From contig JARHVA010000639.1 of assembly GCA_037957365.1 (NCBI GenBank), positions 3,336,001 through 3,400,000 of the forward strand: 64,000 nucleotides of DNA, read 5' to 3'. Position numbers and translations under genes: made by a program. The DNA comes from Torreya grandis (Eukaryota > Streptophyta > Pinopsida > Cupressales > Taxaceae). The notes below the pieces were generated by a model. That model did no database searches and had not been told where the DNA came from. It saw nothing but the letters and a program-made list of their open reading frames with translations. Every line of letters begins with the position of its first letter. Positions within the stretch are counted from its first letter, which is position 1. Of the stretch, positions 58,433 through 64,000 are shown one piece after another.

Positions 58433-58761
58433 TGATAGGTATTTAAAGAGTCGTACATAGGAGTTATTATATGTAAAGAAATGTAATGGAGTTAAAAAAC
58501 CAAAGATATATATTTTAAACACCCAAATAATATCACTTTGTTTCATATAATAATTAAACCCTTACAAAAATATATAGGAAAGTATTGCTTATATTCTTGG
58601 AAACCATATAATCCTCTAGAATATCTCACAATCTCCTATTATAGTGAGTTGGGTGATTCACTCCAAACTCACATACAACAAAATCCTAATATATATTATT
58701 GTCAACTAATAATAATATTTTATTAACTAACTTATCATATTAAATACTAAATGTCCTAAAA
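58433..58761 (-). repeat. copia-3 5' LTR
   Basis: 329 bases, the counterpart of 37090-37426. They share ATAATTAAACC, TATATAGGAAAGTATT, GGGTGATTCACTCCAAACTC and TATATATTATTGT. Its outer end is mutated (CCTAAAA instead of CCTAACA) and is followed by target duplication AAATC. Confidence 0.85.
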
Positions 58762-58766
58762 AAATC

Positions 58767-60300
58767 CAAAAAAAAAACTTCTTATAGATAGACAAAATCT
58801 AATGAACTAATTTGTTGGAAAGTAACTCGCATAGAGAATTTGTGAGAGGTCTCTATGACAACTCAAACATTATTGGAGAGAATATTCACTGAGAAATGTT
58901 ATCCATTTATAAATATCCTTGTCCATCCTCTATATCTTAAAGGGATGAAAAATTATTACTCTCGTTTGAAAGAGAGAATCCCTCAAGCATAATGAAGTGG
59001 AATTTAGCCCTATTTTCCTCTTGAGGGGAGTCACCACCACCACAGGATGGGTTGCATGACTTCCTAGAGAAGGATTTGTTTTTTGAGGATATACTAATGG
59101 AGGAATAAATTTTTTGAGGATGTAAACTTTGAGAAATGATACTCTATTTGGCCTATGGGGATTCGACAAGATGGGGCAAAGAGGAGAGAACCTTTGGGGA
59201 AGACTTGGTTACTGGAAGAGAAGTGATAGGAGGGGGGTTTTTGAAACTGACTATGGTTTTTTAGTGGTAAAAATATTCCATTCATTGTCTTTATCCCCCA
59301 CCTTTGGCTTATCAGTCTATAAAGGGTTTGAGAAGGGTTTTAAGTGACCCATAAAGGGATATTTTTTAATGTGATATTGAGGATCTTGATAGTGAAAAAA
59401 AGTATTGGGTAAATTAAAATATATAATCTTCTACACTGAATAATTATTTTTGACTTGGATATTGATAAATGCCTTTAGCTCCTTGAATAAATCAACCTGA
59501 ACATAAACTTTCTTGTTAGGGAGTGAGGAATATAACTTGGGTTATTTGTGACAAAATAATCCCCTGATGGGCTAAATAATTTGGTCAATAAATGACCATA
59601 AAATAATTAGTAAGTCTAGAATCTCAATCTAAACCAACACCTTAAAGGGGGCTAGTCAAATACTTTTAATAATTGTGTCAAGTGGGATAAAATCAAGAGT
59701 GTGTTTCTAATAAACCAAAAACATGATTTGGATTTAAGAGGGATTGGAATTTGGATGAATATTTAAATTAAAAAATAAAAAACCTTTGGTAAGGTTTCGA
59801 ACCCTAGTGACATGGATGATCGAGGGATCCCACTAGTAAAGAAACTAGTTGTTAAGAGAATCTTCAAAGGGGATACGACTAAAAAATATACAATAAAATA
59901 ATAATTCTCATACCATTTATAGACATTATCAATGACATTCGGTTGTAAACATACCTTAGGCTAAGAGGGAAGGTCAAAAGGGTTACCTTGTTATATAGCT
60001 TTGGGACAAATTTCATGGCTCTCTTGGGTGACATTATTTTCACCACCTAAAACAATAATTGTAGTAGAGAGAGTGAAGGCCATTAAATAAGTATATCCAT
60101 CCAAAAGGGTGTACATCAAGTGTAATAAATGCACAAAAAACCTATAATTTCACATAAAAATGGTATGGAAAGTAGGTAAGCAAGCTATCAAAAAAATCAA
60201 GTTGATCATGGAAAAACACTAATATAGCTCATTTCTCCTACATTCCCAAATTAGAATATGCCATCTGATGTTTATATTTTTTGAGTTTATGGTTTTTGGA
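58767..60300 (-). pseudogene. LINE ORF1 region (second LINE segment)
   Basis: Continues the minus-strand LINE across the copia-3 insertion. Around 59480-59650 the minus strand reads (with stops) APFKVLV.IEILDL and KVYVQVDLFKELKAFINIQ. This resembles the plant LINE ORF1 (DUF4283-type) pattern P.WVRL.NLP...ARV.VE.DL.K.L. Frames on either strand at 58930-59347 are short and uncertain. The LINE 5' end is not defined. Confidence 0.6.
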
Positions 60301-63300
60301 AAATAAACTATTTTTTCTTAAGAGATTTTCAAGAATTTTAGTGGTTGAAATAATTTCTTAACTCTATGTATATTTTCAATTAATAATAAATAGTTATTTT
60401 TCTTAGCCAATAAAAATGTGTAATGTGGAAGATATTTAGGTTTGAATTAGAATCTTTGGAAAAACATAAGTATTTTTGAAAACATATTTAATCCCTACCA
60501 CCATCTATGTTAGCATTCATAGATATTTAATGTTTATCCCACTTTGCATTCAATATGTCTAAGATATCAGATCATTGCCTTTTCATTGCATTCAATGTCA
60601 TTATCTTTGGTCTTCATGCCATTTTGTAGTTTTGTTATGCACAAAATTATCTAAAAGACATCAACATAAATGATATTATTAGCAATGTATTACTCCTCTA
60701 CCCTCAACATCCTTGATCTGTGAATAGGTGTGGCATGTAATTCTTTATTGGAAATAAAATCTTCTTCTTGTCCCCATATTTTTTCATTGATATATAATAT
60801 AATTAGAATATATTCATTACTTATATGTAATATTATTTTAAAAATCCATCTATACAATCCAAAAATACAATAGATTTATATTTTCAAGATACCAACAAGG
60901 AAATTTTTAATATTTTTTTTTAATTTGTATTTTTTAAAGATATGCATTGAATGCATTCAATGTGTTTATTTAAAAAAAACTATATGTGTGCCCTAATAAT
61001 ACATTTTATTATATGTGTGAAAGAAACCTAAAATAAAAGTTTTTCATTATTTTTCTTCTTAAATAATTGAAATAAGTTGGATATATTTAGTGTTTATTTA
61101 TTATGTACAAAAACATATATAAGACTTCAACATAGACCTATTCATTGATAATGTGTTTCTCATCCATTCAGGTAGTCTTCGACCTATCAATGAATACAAC
61201 TTGTGTCTATTTTTTGTTAATGAACACTTCATTCTATTTTTATAATTTTATATGTAATATAATATAAGTGGGATATCTTCATTACATTTATGCAATTTTT
61301 TTAACAAATCCATGTGGATGCCCAAAAATAGAAATATATTATTGTTTTCAAGATACTGACAAGGTAAATTTTGCATTTTTTTCATTTAAATATAAGCATG
61401 ATATATTTATTTTGTGTGTTGTAAACATACCATGTGTGTGTCATTGAAATACATTTTCATATATGTTTAAATCGGACCTATCTAAGTCAACTTTAGCATT
61501 GTTTTCATTTTGTAATTTTTCTTAAATAACATATATATGATGGTTATTTTCATTGTTTATATATGTTATAACTTTAATTCATGTGGATATTCTAAGAGCC
61601 CACCATAGAATGAGTTCCAACTACCACCTACAAGTCAGTCTAGGACTTAGTGAAGAAAAGACCAATTAGAATGGTGTTTTATGGATGTCTAAGAGGTGTT
61701 AAAGGGAAAATATGTGGTAAGGTAAGTGAATTTACTAGTATCATTAAGAAGGCAATTTAATCCAAAAGAGTTAAATTATGGTGAACCTTACAATCAAGAT
61801 ACCCTAATGACTACATATAGGTAGATTGCATTTATAAAAGAGAAAAGATGTATGTTATAATGGATGTAAGATATTTAATATGTTTTTATAGAGTAAAAAT
61901 AACATAAAAAAGATCCCAATACTTACCGAAGATCATCAAAGTGCCAAAAACATCTTGAAGAGAGGGTAATCTCAAATTGTTACGTATAGGCTTGTATTGG
62001 AAGATGGGAAAGTAGTGTGAGAGTTGGTGTGAAACTAGATAGGATATGAAGGCAAATAAATCATGAAAACTTAAATATAAATTCAAAAAAAAACTTTATA
62101 TATATTTTTAAGGTGGCAGAGGGCAATGAAAATAGTAAAGGGCCTAAAGGATATTACATAGGCTTGTGCATAAGAATTACAAAGTTTGGATGTTTTGGGA
62201 GAATTTTGATGATTGAGGGGCTTAATAAGGTAATATAATTCCTTCAAGGTGATTATACAGGATTTATAAACACCAAGGAAAATAATTTAAATAAAATCAT
62301 ATAGGGGTCTCTTGCATTATTTTGCTAATGATCCCTAAGCATGAGCTAATGGAGGTTATACTAGGTCTAGAGAAGAATAATAGTAATAATACCATTAGAT
62401 TATTTCAAGATAGGTGATATATACCTCACTAAAGTATTAAAATTAAAAACCAAGTAATTTTGACTCTTTTCACTCATTTTTTCTCTCTTGACCTCACAAT
62501 CGTAGACCTACTAGCCCAAGAGGCATCTTATCTTGCTCAAAATTATATGGAGGAGTTACATGGGAGCTTAAGATTATTTAGAATGTTATAGACCCTTATC
62601 CACCTATAAATTTTGGAATTATTTCAATGTTTAAGGTCCTAAGCTTTATGAATCATCGTTAAGATGATAAACATGTCTCAAGCTGCCAAGAAAACTAGAA
62701 ATGACCTAATGAGATAGTGTATATAAACACTCAAAATGGACAGGATGACCCTTTAAATGATTTGATAAACCTTCATACCTCTCCTAATCACCTTTTTATG
62801 CTATTGGTTGGCAAGTACAGGGTACAAAGTGTATGGAAAAGGGCTAAAAATGACTACTTCAGGCTATTTAGAAGCATAAAAAGTTGTGTTAGACCTTCAA
62901 ATTGGATATGTAACTTGATAAAGAGGTATTTGAATTGAAAAAATGTTTACTTGAATTTTAACATGTGGGACCATTGATTGGAATCAAATCTCAGTTTCTA
63001 GGCCTAGAGACCTAATTAAGGGCTATTTGGGAAGAGAAACAGGTGGATTGAGTACACTTGAACTTAGTTTATCATGAAACTTTGTACATAGTAATAAGAG
63101 CATAGTGGGTACTCAAATATATATTTATTTTTCCAAGATAATCTATATAATTTTTAAAATTATCTTTGTATGTTCTAAAGACTATAAGGAAATGAAGGCA
63201 AGTATGGGCTTAGGTGTGAAATGAAGTGTTGGAGAGTATCTGATGGATCCAAAGGCATTGAAACAAGGTTTTTAAGACTAAGAGAGGCCTTTCAGGGATA

Positions 63301-63452
63301 GAGGTTTCATTAATGAAGTCAAAATCTATATTTGAGACATTTGAGCAAAGAGGGGTGTAGTGACACTAATAATTTTCAAGACACCTAAGAAGATTTGATC
63401 AACTTTACAATGTTAGTATAAGAATATTCCTGAGTAAATGACAAGTGTCAAT
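60301..63452. other. AT-rich DNA with an old tandem duplication; no gene recognised
   Basis: From 60840 to about 61480 two segments about 465 bases apart are similar. 60840-60906 and 61304-61370 share AATCCA, TTTTCAAGATAC.GACAAGG and AAATTT, and both are followed by a TGTGTG and ACATTTT part. 61590-63400 reads with moderate coding potential on the plus strand in broken frames, but I cannot name the source. Confidence 0.45.
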
Positions 63453-63831
63453 TGATAAGTATAGTTTAGATCTGAACACTAAATCAAAGATTTGAACACA
63501 AATAAACTCATTTATTTTAAACACACCATAATATTATTGCTTTCACTTTCTGATAATATTTCTACATACACTCTAATTATAAAATAATATGGGAGTTACA
63601 TGTTTATAGGAACATAATTCCTATATTATCTCCATCAATTTAGCTCCCAAAATCACTCATGATTATGTAAACTCTATTTATGATATAATGTTATAACCTA
63701 TAACAATATATCTCAACAATATAATATATTCAAACCTATATTCATAATATTGTTTATAACAATATTAGTACCAAATATAACTACCAAAATACCTATTGAT
63801 AAATACACAATATAAAAGATAATCTCTAACA
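63453..63831 (-). repeat. 3' LTR of a copia-2-like element leaving the window
   Basis: Minus-strand LTR with edges TGATAAG (63453) and CTAACA (63831), followed by the purine tract complement TTCCCCCCATAG. The internal sequence then matches copia-2 from 21277 onward (AAAAACATTCACACTCTTAT and CCATGGTTTTA). The rest of the element lies beyond 64000. The left flank TCAAT (63448-63452) should be its target duplication. Confidence 0.85.
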
Positions 63832-64000
63832 TTCCCCCCATAGTTTTTACATGGTACAAAAACATTCACACTCTTATCTACAAGATGCTCACCCATTGTA
63901 GCATGCCATATTTGGCTCATGACCTTGATATAAAGAGATCCTCACTCTTCCCATGGTTTTAAAAGTTTACCACAAACCTTGAAATGAATAGGACCCATCA
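63832..64000 (-). mobile_element. Internal 3' end of the copia-2-like element (partial)
   Basis: Closely follows 21277-21440 of copia-2 (CTCACCCATTRTAGCATGCC, ACCTTGATATAAAGAGA.CCTCACT). It is cut by the window edge. Confidence 0.8.

Larger units (their letters stand above)
37090..58761 (-). mobile_element. Copia-like element, minus strand, split by the giant-LTR element (copia-3)
   Basis: Two related LTRs in the same minus direction, 37090-37426 and 58433-58761, are flanked by AAATC. Next to the left LTR is the internal-edge purine tract (plus strand CATTCCTCCCCTAG). Next to the right LTR is a decayed primer site (plus strand CACTGATCTAATACAAATG; normal would be GCTCTGATACCA). Without the nested element at 40013-57251 it is about 4.4 kb. 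No gag or pol is recognised in 37427-40012 or 57252-58432, so it is probably non-autonomous or very old. Confidence 0.8.

Noticed and set aside
1..64000. tRNA genes from TGGTATCAGAGC matches
   Set aside because: All occurrences are next to LTR edges and are primer binding sites. No cloverleaf surrounds them.

Overview
The window looks like nuclear DNA from a large plant genome full of transposable elements, most likely a gymnosperm (conifer-like). The base composition is AT-rich. I recognise only one ordinary host gene, and it is broken. Nearly everything else is decayed LTR retrotransposon or LINE sequence inserted into older elements. There is no sign of prokaryotic or organellar organisation, and I recognise no tRNA, rRNA or CRISPR feature. 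The organism call is an inference from element types and gene style, not from a species marker.

Layout, left to right. 1-5290: AT-rich DNA with a microsatellite and a short tandem repeat but no recognisable gene. About 5300-16705 (+): a badly decayed Ty3/gypsy pol (protease, RT, RNase H, integrase) split by two insertions with exact 5-bp target duplications. The first is a Ty1/copia element at 6018-10598 (TAGTG). The second is a three-LTR array of an internally deleted relative at 11834-15273 (CTTTC). 17072-19973: an old duplicated segment and a LINE RT fragment (-). 20852-23738 (-): a non-autonomous copia-like element (ACACA). 23988-25532: a gypsy-derived insertion with U3 ends facing outward at both edges (AGATA). 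25600-27147 (+): a LINE 3' part ending in an A-run. 27241-28487 (-): a GH17 endo-beta-1,3-glucanase pseudogene with two exons and one in-frame stop. Just upstream of it lies a 35-bp minisatellite split by a deleted gypsy element at 28663-32099 (AAGAT).

33500-60300 is one deep nest. An L1-type LINE (-) is split at 37089/58762 by a copia-like element (37090-58761, AAATC). That element is split by a plus-strand gypsy-like element with two direct LTRs of about 5.2 kb (40013-57251). The gypsy-like element carries gag, protease and an acidic region, with no recognisable RT, RNase H or integrase. It is interrupted again by a repeat-rich 2.3-kb insert (46406-48696) and by a solo LTR (49951-50497, CTATC). 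60300-64000 holds AT-rich duplicated DNA and, at 63453-63831, the 3' LTR of another copia-like element that runs off the window.

No set of genes here works together as a pathway. The window mainly records insertion order. The most interesting points are the giant-LTR element without polymerase, the three-LTR tandem mini-copia array, the outward-facing double-U3 gypsy insertion, the palindromic ACCGACGTCGGT motif arrays in the copia LTRs, and the glucanase gene with a duplicated 5' splice site.
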